A stretch of 34,545 nucleotides of DNA from Oscillospiraceae bacterium (lineage in GTDB: Bacteria > Bacillota > Clostridia > Oscillospirales > Oscillospiraceae), in assembly GCA_009785525.1 (NCBI GenBank), contig WQWC01000022.1:1-34545 (forward strand), in the 5' to 3' direction. The position numbers and the translations under genes are program-made. The notes below the pieces were generated by a model, which saw only the letters and a list, made by a program, of their open reading frames with translations, did not search any database and was not told the origin of the DNA. Within the stretch, counting starts at the first letter, position 1. Each line of letters starts with the position of its first letter. This document shows positions 9,081 to 16,195 of this stretch, piece after piece.

Positions 9081-9515
9081 TTATAATATCTCCCGTATCC
9101 TTTCTAAGACTATTGGTAATATTTCGTTTGTTACTTCCAAATAGGTTAAATTATCTGGCAGAGAATCAAATAAGCAAACTCTCTCCATTTCGCTTTGCTG
9201 TGGTATTTCGCCCAAAGAATAAACTTTTGCGATAAAAACCTGACTATTTCCAGAAACGTCTGCACCATTAAAGCTTCCCGAAAGAGAATAATCACATAAT
9301 GGCTCTATGTCAAAATCAATCGCTCCTGATTCTTCAAATAATTCTCTTTTTGCGGCTTCCAGTGGCGTTTCACCAGCTTCAATATGCCCACCCTGTGTTT
9401 CCCACGTCGTTCTTTCCTTGTGTTTACTGAGTAACCATTTCCCCTTATAAAAGGCAATAACATCAGCATATATATAGTTTCCAAGTGTATTAAATGGATA
9501 GGATCTACATTTCAT
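9081..9515 (-). CDS. Nudix hydrolase
   Basis: Hydrolyses a nucleoside diphosphate linked to some other group; the specific substrate cannot be told. The Nudix box GX5EX7REUXEEXGU is complete: it starts at GHIEAGE, continues through REL and ends with FEESGA. I took the ATG at 9515, with GGGG about 6 bases upstream; a GTG at 9527 would add four residues. The product is about 144 residues, a single-domain size. The DNA is visibly more AT-rich than radA beside it, which together with the GNAT gene suggests a separately acquired small cassette. Confidence 0.88.
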   Translation of the reverse strand: MKCRSYPFNTLGNYIYADVIAFYKGKWLLSKHKERTTWETQGGHIEAGETPLEAAKRELFEESGAIDFDIEPLCDYSLSGSFNGADVSGNSQVFIAKVYSLGEIPQQSEMERVCLFDSLPDNLTYLEVTNEILPIVLERIREIL

Positions 9516-9555
9516 ATTTAACCCCACAGTATATAAACTTTCTACATCCCTTCAA

Positions 9556-9590
9556 ACAACCCCCGCTGATTCAAGAAACCCGCCCCTACA
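9556..9590 (-). repeat. GTAGGGGCG-family repeat overlapping a gene end
   Basis: Read on the minus strand this is GTAGGGGCGGGTTTCTTGAA followed by a pyrimidine/purine-rich tail with GCGGGGGTTG. It shares the GTAGGGGCG core with the copies at 5528, 5625 and 28649. The TAG stop codon of the GNAT gene (9588-9586) lies inside the core. Confidence 0.5.
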
Positions 9591-10047
9591 CAAGCATAAA
9601 TTTGAACACATCCGGTCTCAAGCCGAACTCATCCTCACATGATTCAACAAACTGCCATCCCAATCTCCTGTAATAATTGCTGGTATGCTCCGTTCGAAGA
9701 TATACTTCACTATATCCTAAATCTTTAACAATGGTTTTTACACGCTCTATCAATTGTTCACCAATTTTAATGCCCCGATATTGTTCGTCAACATACAAGG
9801 CGGCAAGCCAAGGCGTATAGTCCCTGCATTTTAGGTCATTTCCCACAATAGCCGTAGTACCGACGCACTTATTATCTAACTTAGCAATCAAACGAATCGG
9901 CAATTCATTTTTATGACATGATTTCACAGATGTCAGCACTCTTTCATAAGAAATATCATTCCTTATGTCTTTAACAAATTCATTATATATCCACTTGGCA
10001 ACCGTTTCAACATAAACGATATTATCTGTTAAATATTCAATCGTCAT
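9586..10047 (-). CDS. GNAT-family N-acetyltransferase
   Basis: Acetyl-CoA-dependent acetyltransferase of the GNAT superfamily; acceptor unknown. In 153 residues the acetyl-CoA-binding motif A is seen as LYVDEQYRGIKIGEQLIERV (strand 4 plus the R-G-x-K-I-G pyrophosphate loop), followed by motif B with VYLRTEHTSNYYRRLGW, where the Tyr pair is typical. It follows the HTH gene by 12 bases, forming a DUF2975-HTH-GNAT operon. The stop codon falls within a dispersed repeat, so the C-terminus may have been reset by the repeat insertion. Confidence 0.88.
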   Translation of the reverse strand: MTIEYLTDNIVYVETVAKWIYNEFVKDIRNDISYERVLTSVKSCHKNELPIRLIAKLDNKCVGTTAIVGNDLKCRDYTPWLAALYVDEQYRGIKIGEQLIERVKTIVKDLGYSEVYLRTEHTSNYYRRLGWQFVESCEDEFGLRPDVFKFMLV

Positions 10048-10059
10048 CTTTGTACACCT

Positions 10060-10269
10060 CTAATCTTCACTTTCAACGTATTCCAAAATATCACCGGGCT
10101 GGCATTTCAGCACCTTGCAAATCGCGTCCAGCGTGGAGAAGCGGACTGCTTTCACTTTCCCGGTTTTCAAGTAGGACAGATTGACGTTTGTGATGCCAAC
10201 TTCTGCCGCAAGGTCATTCAGTTTCATCTTTCTGTCCGCTAAAACTCTGTCCAGCCTAATAATTATCAT
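10060..10269 (-). CDS. Cro/C1-type helix-turn-helix regulator (YozG-like)
   Basis: A 69-residue single-domain DNA-binding protein. The helix-turn-helix lies at about 17-40 (KLNDLAAEVGITNVNLSYLK), followed by the usual ALDAICKVLKCQPGDIL-type C-terminal helices, here with LDAICKVLKCQPGDILEY. Proteins of this shape are regularly encoded next to DUF2975 membrane proteins, as here: its ATG overlaps the stop of the DUF2975 gene by 4 bases. It may repress its own operon through the palindrome at the promoter (10872-10889); that is inference. Confidence 0.92.
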   Translation of the reverse strand: MIIIRLDRVLADRKMKLNDLAAEVGITNVNLSYLKTGKVKAVRFSTLDAICKVLKCQPGDILEYVESED

Positions 10270-10868
10270 AACGTATGGTCCGCCTCATCCTGAAGATGTA
10301 TGCCGTAGTGGATGATATACGCGGCGACAATAAACGCTATGCCCGAAACAGCATTATCAAACAGACGCGCCCTCATTAAGATTTGAATTTCACTGAAGCG
10401 GGAAAACGAGTTCGCAATGCCAACGATAAGTTGCAGAATAAACGGCAGCACAACCGCCAATACCCTAACCAGTCCGAAAAATAACAAGTATCTAGCGTTT
10501 CGATCGGTGAAAATACTGCCTTTACGCACATTCCCCAACACGCGGCCAAGAACCCAAAAACCAATCATCTGCGGTATGGAGCCGACAGCAAACATGACGA
10601 AAAGCCCGATCCGTGTCGCGATGTCAAACTGCCCGTTTGTAAATATTAACCATGTCTCGCTCGGCAAAATCCCGCTCACCCACGGACTAGACATATAAGC
10701 CAACAAGATTTGCCCATATTCGCCGGACAGAGTGAAGGTGAAGGCCTGCCGCAAAATGATGGCCACGCTTAACGCAAAAGCACATGTTACAAAGTAGCAA
10801 AAATACTCCATAATTTTGACAACAATCTTTGCGGGGCGTTCGTTGAGCAGTCTATTGAATCTTTCCAC
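10266..10868 (-). CDS. DUF2975 integral membrane protein
   Basis: About 200 residues with four hydrophobic segments at roughly 20-42, 80-105, 125-145 and 170-190 of the long form, the topology of DUF2975 proteins. Their function is not known; they are typically encoded with a small HTH regulator and are thought to affect its activity. The start is uncertain: GTG at 10868 (M-E-R-F-N-R) has AGGTGAT 8 bases upstream and gives a sensible leader from the promoter, whereas the GTG at 10877 lies almost at the predicted transcription start. It is the first gene of the operon and is translationally coupled to the regulator. Confidence 0.85.
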   Translation of the reverse strand: MERFNRLLNERPAKIVVKIMEYFCYFVTCAFALSVAIILRQAFTFTLSGEYGQILLAYMSSPWVSGILPSETWLIFTNGQFDIATRIGLFVMFAVGSIPQMIGFWVLGRVLGNVRKGSIFTDRNARYLLFFGLVRVLAVVLPFILQLIVGIANSFSRFSEIQILMRARLFDNAVSGIAFIVAAYIIHYGIHLQDEADHTL

Positions 10869-10871
10869 GTC

Positions 10872-10915
10872 AATCACCTCACGGTGATTATAATCCCATG
10901 CATAAAATATGTCAA
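10872..10915 (-). promoter_or_regulatory. Perfect consensus promoter with palindromic operator
   Basis: On the minus strand TTGACA (10915-10910) is followed after exactly 17 bases by TATAAT (10892-10887), an ideal sigma-A promoter. An 18-base palindrome, AATCACC-4-GGTGATT at 10872-10889, overlaps the -10 and the expected transcription start, and also contains the ribosome-binding site of the DUF2975 gene. This is well placed for repression, presumably by the HTH product of the same operon. Confidence 0.8.
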
Positions 10916-10935
10916 TAATTATTTAATGTTAATCA

Positions 10936-11655
10936 TTAATTTTCTGCAAATAACTCCCGCTGGCTCAAGAACCCCGCCGAAATAATCGCCGCGATTTTCA
11001 GGCGGTATTCGCCGGTTTTCAACAGCGCCTCTTCCTCCGGGTTGGAGAGAAATGCGCATTCCACGAGAATTGCGGGAACTGTAACTTGGTTCATCAGGAA
11101 AACATTGCCCGGCACTCTGGTCGCTGTGCGTCGATTCTGTGAGCCCATCGCGGTTATGAACAGCTGCTGCATACTTTTGGCAAACGCCTCGCTTCCAGCC
11201 GTTCTCGCGAATAGCACTTGCGTCCCGGACGGGCCGGGGGATGGGTATGTGTTCTGGTGAATGCTTATCAGCACCGCGTTTTCTATCGAGTTGATGAGAC
11301 TTACCCTGTTTCTTGTGTCCTCAACTTTCTTCGCGCGAATCGTATCGGCGCTTGGTGAGTATGTGATATCCTCCGAGTCGCGGGTCATCACGGTTCGTAC
11401 ACCAAAGAACCCCATAAGCTGGTCAAGCCGCTGGGCTATATCCAAGTTCACTTCACTCTCACGCAATCCGTTTGCCGACACCGCCCCGCCGTCCGCACCG
11501 CCATGTCCGGGATCGATAATCAGCGTCAGGCCTAAGCATATCTCCCGCGCTGCCGGCGTTGATTCCTCCGCTGGCCGGTGCCTGATTATTAACGTTGCGA
11601 TAATGGCAATTGCCGTAAGCAGAAGCGCGAATTTTAATAGTAAGCTTTTCTTCAT
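10936..11655 (-). CDS. cwlD: Germination-specific N-acetylmuramoyl-L-alanine amidase CwlD
   Basis: Cleaves the peptide side chain from muramic acid during spore cortex synthesis, the first step to muramic-delta-lactam, which marks cortex for germination enzymes. An N-terminal signal/anchor (about 3-25) leads into an Amidase_3 domain: IIDPGHGGADGGAV supplies the first zinc His, LRESEVNLDIA the Glu, SIHQN the second His, and VECAFLSNPEE the catalytic Glu. The length of about 239 residues fits CwlD rather than larger vegetative amidases. The ATG at 11655 follows GGGGAGGG; a GTG at 11661 adds two residues. It supports a spore-forming host. Confidence 0.88.
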   Translation of the reverse strand: MKKSLLLKFALLLTAIAIIATLIIRHRPAEESTPAAREICLGLTLIIDPGHGGADGGAVSANGLRESEVNLDIAQRLDQLMGFFGVRTVMTRDSEDITYSPSADTIRAKKVEDTRNRVSLINSIENAVLISIHQNTYPSPGPSGTQVLFARTAGSEAFAKSMQQLFITAMGSQNRRTATRVPGNVFLMNQVTVPAILVECAFLSNPEEEALLKTGEYRLKIAAIISAGFLSQRELFAEN

Positions 11656-11920
11656 TACCACCCTCCCCTTTCAAGAACATGCTATGAACCAGGGAGGCGG
11701 GATATGTATAGTTGTCTGAGGACTGCTGGCCTAATTATCGACACAGCTGTATAGTCTTATTTATTACCAGTATTAGTGCCATAGGCTTTATTTTTTTACA
11801 AACAAGACATTATTTCGTTAAATTATATCACATTTCCCGAAGAGTTAACAACACCTTTGATTCCTTCATAATATATTACGAGTAACTGCTTACTTAAAAA
11901 ATGATACTGGAGGAAAAACC

Positions 11921-12409
11921 TTGGAAGAGATGAATGTACATCAGGGCAGCAATATATCGCCGGGGACTGCGGAGAATACCGCACCGGCTTCCGCCCGGTT
12001 AAATAATGATGAAATGGCCGCCGTCAGCGTGTTTGAACCTATACCGCTAACAGCACCGATGGCTGCAGGCGTACCAGCTCCCGCCGACAGGTCGGGCAAC
12101 GCAAGACCCCCGCTGCCTCCCGCAATGCCGCGGTCTGAGGCTATGCCGATCATGCCACCATCTGTAATGCCGACGCCGGCTACAATGCCAAGACCCCAAA
12201 CCCCTCACATGCCAATAAAACCCGAAACGGAGGAGTGCGGATATAAAAAGGGAGAGCTTCCGCCATGCGCGCCGCTCGCCGCCGCTTTTGTACCGTTTCA
12301 ACAGAAAGATCCGCCGAAATACGCGGCCGCGGACGCCTTAACTCACGGGACACTGTTCCCCGGACTTGATCTGCCGTTTATGAATATCGCGAATAACACA
12401 CGTTGTTAA
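11921..12409 (+). CDS. cotJA: CotJA-like spore coat-associated protein with Pro/Met-rich N-terminus
   Basis: The C-terminal about 45 residues match the CotJA pattern: PLAAAFVPFQ, then KYAAADALTHGTLFPGLDLPF, with the diagnostic GTLFPxLxxPF block. CotJA is a small protein of the inner spore coat, normally made in the mother cell with CotJB and the manganese catalase-like CotJC. Here it is preceded by about 110 residues of low complexity, rich in Pro, Met and Ala with Met-Pro steps (AMPIMPPSVMPTPATMP), about double the usual CotJA length. The start is TTG at 11921, with GGAGG 6 bases upstream. No cotJB or cotJC follows; recombinase genes begin 34 bases later on the other strand. Confidence 0.75.
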   Translation: MEEMNVHQGSNISPGTAENTAPASARLNNDEMAAVSVFEPIPLTAPMAAGVPAPADRSGNARPPLPPAMPRSEAMPIMPPSVMPTPATMPRPQTPHMPIKPETEECGYKKGELPPCAPLAAAFVPFQQKDPPKYAAADALTHGTLFPGLDLPFMNIANNTRC

Positions 12410-12443
12410 GGAACATTTTAATATATAACCCGCAGCAAATGAG

Positions 12444-14063
12444 TTAATCCATACGCCCGGCAAAGCGGTAAGCTATTCTGACGCTTTGTCTTTTTTCTGA
12501 CCCTATACCCTCTCCAATCTCAATTCGTTCAATTAGCGCGGCTAGGGTTTCATTATCCACTTCTTCAAGCGATAAGAATGACCGCATACTAGCAACCCGG
12601 TTTTGCACGTCTGCTGTCTGCCGCTCAACTGCGGCAACAATTTTCGCCAGATTGCTGCACTCGGCCTGTTTTGCGGCTCGCTCCTCCTCGGCAGCGGCTG
12701 ATAGTGTTTTGAATGTATCAAGGCCAATCGTGCCATTCAGCCTGTCCTCATAAAGTTTCGTACCAAGCGTCTCCAGTTCAGTTAGCCGGGTCGCAAGCCG
12801 ATTAAGCTCGTGTTTTGCTTCTTCACCGGAAGTCTCAGAAATGCGTCTTTGGATTTCTTTCAGCATACATCTCTCATCAATGTTTATCCGCGCAAGATTC
12901 TGGCGAATATCCTGCCGTACAATCTCCATCAGTCTCAACTCCGATATTGAGTGCGGTGAACATTCAGAGCGCCCTGTATACGAGTACAAACCGCAAGAAT
13001 AATAGCGATGATTAACGATTTTCCCATCCTTTCGTGTTCGTTTTTTCACTGTGCAGGTGAATCCGCCGCCGCAATCTTCACATTTTAGTAATCCGGAAAA
13101 AAGTGCTTTCTCTCGTTCTGCCTTGCCTAATTGAGGCCAACAGTCTGCGCTGTACGAATGCGCCTTGTCCCACATTTCCTGACTGACAAGGGCGGGATGC
13201 GTATTTTTGCACCATACCCAACTATCCTTCGGCTTGTTAATCAAACGTTTATTCTTGTAAGACATCGTTCCCTTTTTGAATTTTACTGAATGACCAAGAT
13301 ACGCTTCGTTTTGCAGAAGCTGCCGAACTGATACTTTCTGCCACACATTGTTTTTGTTATATGGATTACGTTTCCCATCACGGTGATATCCGTAACTCTG
13401 CGGCGCCAGTATCCCGTCACAATTCAGCGCGGCGGCGATCTTTGCGTAACTCACGCCTTGCCCCCGCATTGTAAAAATCCGATGCACAACCTTGGCGGCG
13501 TAATCATCAACCGCAAGGCGTTTTTGTTCTTCGGAGGTTTTCATAAAACCATAAGGGGCGAAAGCCCCAACATAACCGCTGTTTTCGGCTCTCACACGAA
13601 GCGCGGATTTTACCTTTCTGCTTAAATCCTTCAAATAATAGTCGTTTAGCAGAGAGCGGAACGGCAGAAAGTCGGCATTGCTTTCCGAATCGATGTCATC
13701 CATCAAGGCGATAAATCTCACGCCCAACGACGGGAACACCTCATCGGTATAGCGACCGGTCTCAATATAATTGCGGCCAAGCCGGGACAGATCTTTTACA
13801 AGGATCATATCGATCAACCCGGCTTTCGCATCCTCAAGCATTTCAAGGAATGCCGGGCGGTCGTAGCTTCCGCCGGCGAATCCATCATCAATATAACTCC
13901 GCACAACATTCCATCCGCGAAGATGGGCATATTCATGCAGAATGGCTTTTTGGTTTTCGACGCTCGTTGACTCCTGCCGGAACGGGTTGCCGAACTTGTG
14001 AGCGTTCGTGGTATCTTCAACAGATAAGCGGACATACAACCCCGCATTATACAGCTTCTGCAT
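12444..14063 (-). CDS. Large serine recombinase (second of a tandem pair)
   Basis: Site-specific DNA integrase/excisionase. The N-terminal resolvase domain has the catalytic serine in GLYVRLSVED and the KDLSRLGRNYIETGRY motif. The middle Recombinase domain (about 170-280 of the long form) holds QGVSYAKIAAALN, followed by a zinc-ribbon with CEDCGGGF and later C residues, and a C-terminal coiled-coil/DUF4368-like part. I start it at the ATG at 14063 (M-Q-K-L-Y-N-A-G), preceded by GGGTGAAA and overlapping the upstream recombinase by 17 bases. A further upstream start at 14126 would overlap by 80. The domains look intact, so the enzyme is probably active. It belongs to an element with the recombinase at 14047-15702. 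Confidence 0.93.
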   Translation of the reverse strand: MQKLYNAGLYVRLSVEDTTNAHKFGNPFRQESTSVENQKAILHEYAHLRGWNVVRSYIDDGFAGGSYDRPAFLEMLEDAKAGLIDMILVKDLSRLGRNYIETGRYTDEVFPSLGVRFIALMDDIDSESNADFLPFRSLLNDYYLKDLSRKVKSALRVRAENSGYVGAFAPYGFMKTSEEQKRLAVDDYAAKVVHRIFTMRGQGVSYAKIAAALNCDGILAPQSYGYHRDGKRNPYNKNNVWQKVSVRQLLQNEAYLGHSVKFKKGTMSYKNKRLINKPKDSWVWCKNTHPALVSQEMWDKAHSYSADCWPQLGKAEREKALFSGLLKCEDCGGGFTCTVKKRTRKDGKIVNHRYYSCGLYSYTGRSECSPHSISELRLMEIVRQDIRQNLARINIDERCMLKEIQRRISETSGEEAKHELNRLATRLTELETLGTKLYEDRLNGTIGLDTFKTLSAAAEEERAAKQAECSNLAKIVAAVERQTADVQNRVASMRSFLSLEEVDNETLAALIERIEIGEGIGSEKRQSVRIAYRFAGRMD

Positions 14064-15702
14064 ATGTTTCACCCGTCCCAACTGCTTCTTCGTCGATTTC
14101 CCCAACAAAGCGGTATGAAATATCAACCTTGCAAATTCGCTGCCCGCCTATTTTTTTAGGTTCATACACTTTGATCTCGTCGATGAGTTCCAGCAGAATC
14201 GTCTGTGTCAGGGGTTCCAATTCGGCATACTCACGGATGAGATTAACCTGAGCACCTGCATCATTGTGGTCTGTTTCGCAGGCTTCTACTTTACTCCGCA
14301 GGACTTTGACCGTATTCGTTTTTTCTCCGCGCTCACACTCATATTTCCGCATCAGCGCGGCAAATATGCTTTCGGTAACCGTTCCGCTCATCCTATCTTC
14401 GTAAAGCATCGCAATTACTCCATCTAATTTTGCCAGCCTGTCCTCACACGCTTTTAATTCGCCTTTGTATGTATCAAGATATGCCGTGGTTGCGCTGCTT
14501 TTCTTTTTATTAATCGCAGCCATCACTCGCTCTTCGTCATACTCAGCCAATTCCGCATGCGCGCGTATTTCGTCCAGCACAAGTTGAATCAACGCCCTCT
14601 CGTTGATCGTGTGAACCGTACAGGCCGCTTTGCCGCTGCGGGCGTAGTTGCTGCAAATGAAATCCAGTGCCATGTGGATAGAACCGTCTTTGCGCGGGTA
14701 TTTTCTGCTCAATGCCCTCATGTTACACCCACAATCAGCGCATTTCAAAATGCCGACAAAAATGCTCCGGCATTCCCCGGTAGTATTGCGCGGTTTATAT
14801 TTCTTTTTTTCCAGCTCCCTGACCATGCTCCAATCTTCAATACTGATAAGCGGTTCATGGGTATTTTCCACTCGTATCCACGCTTCCTGCGGCTTATTGA
14901 CCAGCTTATGGTTTTTGTATGACATCGTGCCTTGTTTGCCTTGCACCATATGGCCTATGTAAACTTCATTGCATAATATGGATTTAACGCTGGTTTCATT
15001 CCACAAGCCGTTCTCTTTCAGCGGATTGCTCTGCCCATTTCTGCTGTAATAAATCGTTTTCGGTGACGGGACACACTCATTGTTGAATACGACCGCTATG
15101 GCGCGGTACCCAGCTCCGCCGCAACGCATTTCGAACATTCGCCGCACGATATGCGCGGTTTTATCATCTATGATAAGATGATGCTTATCCATCGGGTTCT
15201 TCTTATAACCCAGCGGCGCATATGTGCCGATAAATTTGCCTTGTTTCATATAAGCCAGCTTGACTGCCCGAACTTTCTTGCTGGTATCCTTTGAATGAAA
15301 TTCATTAAATAGGTTACGGTACACCATCATATCGTTATCGCCCAGCATGGAGTCTACTGAGTCGTTCAAGGCAATAAATCGGCAGCCCAACCGAGGCAAT
15401 GTCTCTTCGGTCAGCCGTCCGACTTCAATATAATTGCGGCCGAGCCGGGATAAGTCCTTGACGATAATCAGGTTTATGCGCTTATCTTCGGCGTCCCGCA
15501 TCATACGCTGGAATGCCGGACGCTGAAAGTTCGTGCCGGTGTGGCCATCGTCAATATATGTTTCCCTTATATCCCACCCTTTTTCCTGAGCATAATTCGT
15601 CAGCAAAAGCCGTTGATTTTCAATGCTGACAGACTCACCCACGCGCTCGTCATCCTTAGACAAGCGTAAGTATAATCCGGCTATGTATTTAGTATCGCTC
15701 AT
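14047..15702 (-). CDS. Large serine recombinase (first of a tandem pair)
   Basis: Paralogue of the downstream recombinase, with the same domain order. The resolvase domain has catalytic Ser in AGLYLRLSKDDE, IENQR, DDGHTGTNFQRPAF and KDLSRLGRNYIEVGR. The Recombinase domain includes CGGAGYRAIAVVFN, the zinc ribbon CADCGCNM, and a long C-terminal coiled coil with Lys/Glu-rich helices, ending in a DUF4368-like SYRFVGEID. I chose ATG 15702, preceded by GGAGG with an 8-base spacer; the upstream 10 residues are unlikely to be translated. Such pairs are typical of conjugative or mobilisable elements of gut Clostridia of the TnpX type. Both appear complete. Confidence 0.93.
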   Translation of the reverse strand: MSDTKYIAGLYLRLSKDDERVGESVSIENQRLLLTNYAQEKGWDIRETYIDDGHTGTNFQRPAFQRMMRDAEDKRINLIIVKDLSRLGRNYIEVGRLTEETLPRLGCRFIALNDSVDSMLGDNDMMVYRNLFNEFHSKDTSKKVRAVKLAYMKQGKFIGTYAPLGYKKNPMDKHHLIIDDKTAHIVRRMFEMRCGGAGYRAIAVVFNNECVPSPKTIYYSRNGQSNPLKENGLWNETSVKSILCNEVYIGHMVQGKQGTMSYKNHKLVNKPQEAWIRVENTHEPLISIEDWSMVRELEKKKYKPRNTTGECRSIFVGILKCADCGCNMRALSRKYPRKDGSIHMALDFICSNYARSGKAACTVHTINERALIQLVLDEIRAHAELAEYDEERVMAAINKKKSSATTAYLDTYKGELKACEDRLAKLDGVIAMLYEDRMSGTVTESIFAALMRKYECERGEKTNTVKVLRSKVEACETDHNDAGAQVNLIREYAELEPLTQTILLELIDEIKVYEPKKIGGQRICKVDISYRFVGEIDEEAVGTGETYAEAV

Positions 15703-15786
15703 TTCGTGTGCCTCCGATAAATGCGCAGCCAAGCCGGCAGTCGATATGTCCCTCCGGCTTAGCGTTAACTCTGATTGCTTGCTGCT

Positions 15787-15990
15787 TCAAGTGCGCAGCC
15801 ATTGCTTTGCCTTGCTGTCCATTTCGTTGAGAACGTGCCGGACGGCCAGCTTTTCTAACGTAGGGCCTAGTTCTTTCTCCCCCATATATATGCTGGTGAC
15901 ACAGTAAAGCGTCTTGCCTATTTTCACCTCGCGATAAGAAGATGTATGGTTTTCATTTATTGTATTGTCAACGCTATTATTTAAATGCAC
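15787..15990 (-). CDS. TnpW-like small transposon protein
   Basis: A small protein of about 67 residues from a GTG at 15990, lying directly upstream of the two recombinases in the same direction. Its core, KIGKTLYCVTSIYMGEKEL followed by GPTLEKLAVRHVL, resembles the short TnpW proteins that accompany serine recombinases in Clostridial elements; their role is not firmly known. A longer frame reaches back to an ATG at 16098, but that start lies inside a terminator hairpin and lacks a ribosome-binding site, so I reject it. GAGGCGGGTG lies shortly upstream of the GTG. The assignment is by motif recall and position. Confidence 0.55.
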   Translation of the reverse strand: MHLNNSVDNTINENHTSSYREVKIGKTLYCVTSIYMGEKELGPTLEKLAVRHVLNEMDSKAKQWLRT

Positions 15991-16079
15991 ATAATCACCC
16001 GCCTCTTGCACAATCCTATGAAATGTGAAAGTTGTCCTATTCAAAATAGTCCGCCGGTTTGGAAAAACGCCCTGGGCGG

Positions 16080-16113
16080 CAAAAGAAGCCGTCTGCACAG
16101 ACGGCTTCTTTTG
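16080..16113. terminator. Strong bidirectional hairpin terminator
   Basis: A 16-bp perfect stem (AAAAGAAGCCGTCTG at 16081-16095 against CAGACGGCTTCTTTT at 16098-16112, plus a flanking C-G pair) with a 2-base loop. U-rich ends on both strands suit termination of the AraC-type gene and insulation of the recombinase unit. Confidence 0.8.
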
Positions 16114-16195
16114 GTCATTTGCGTAATTTTATCGTATCTTGGCAGACGGAACTGCGTGATAGAGGATTTATATGGGCAAAGTGCAATAAAATAAT

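Noticed and set aside
11840-11910. Sigma-E-type promoter ahead of cotJA (CATAATAT at the -10 position)
   Set aside because: The -10 is a partial match and no convincing -35 lies at the right spacing, so it is not listed as a feature.
15991-16098. N-terminal extension of the TnpW-like ORF starting at an ATG at 16098
   Set aside because: The start lies in the 16-bp terminator stem and has no ribosome-binding site; the extra 36 residues look like translated non-coding sequence.
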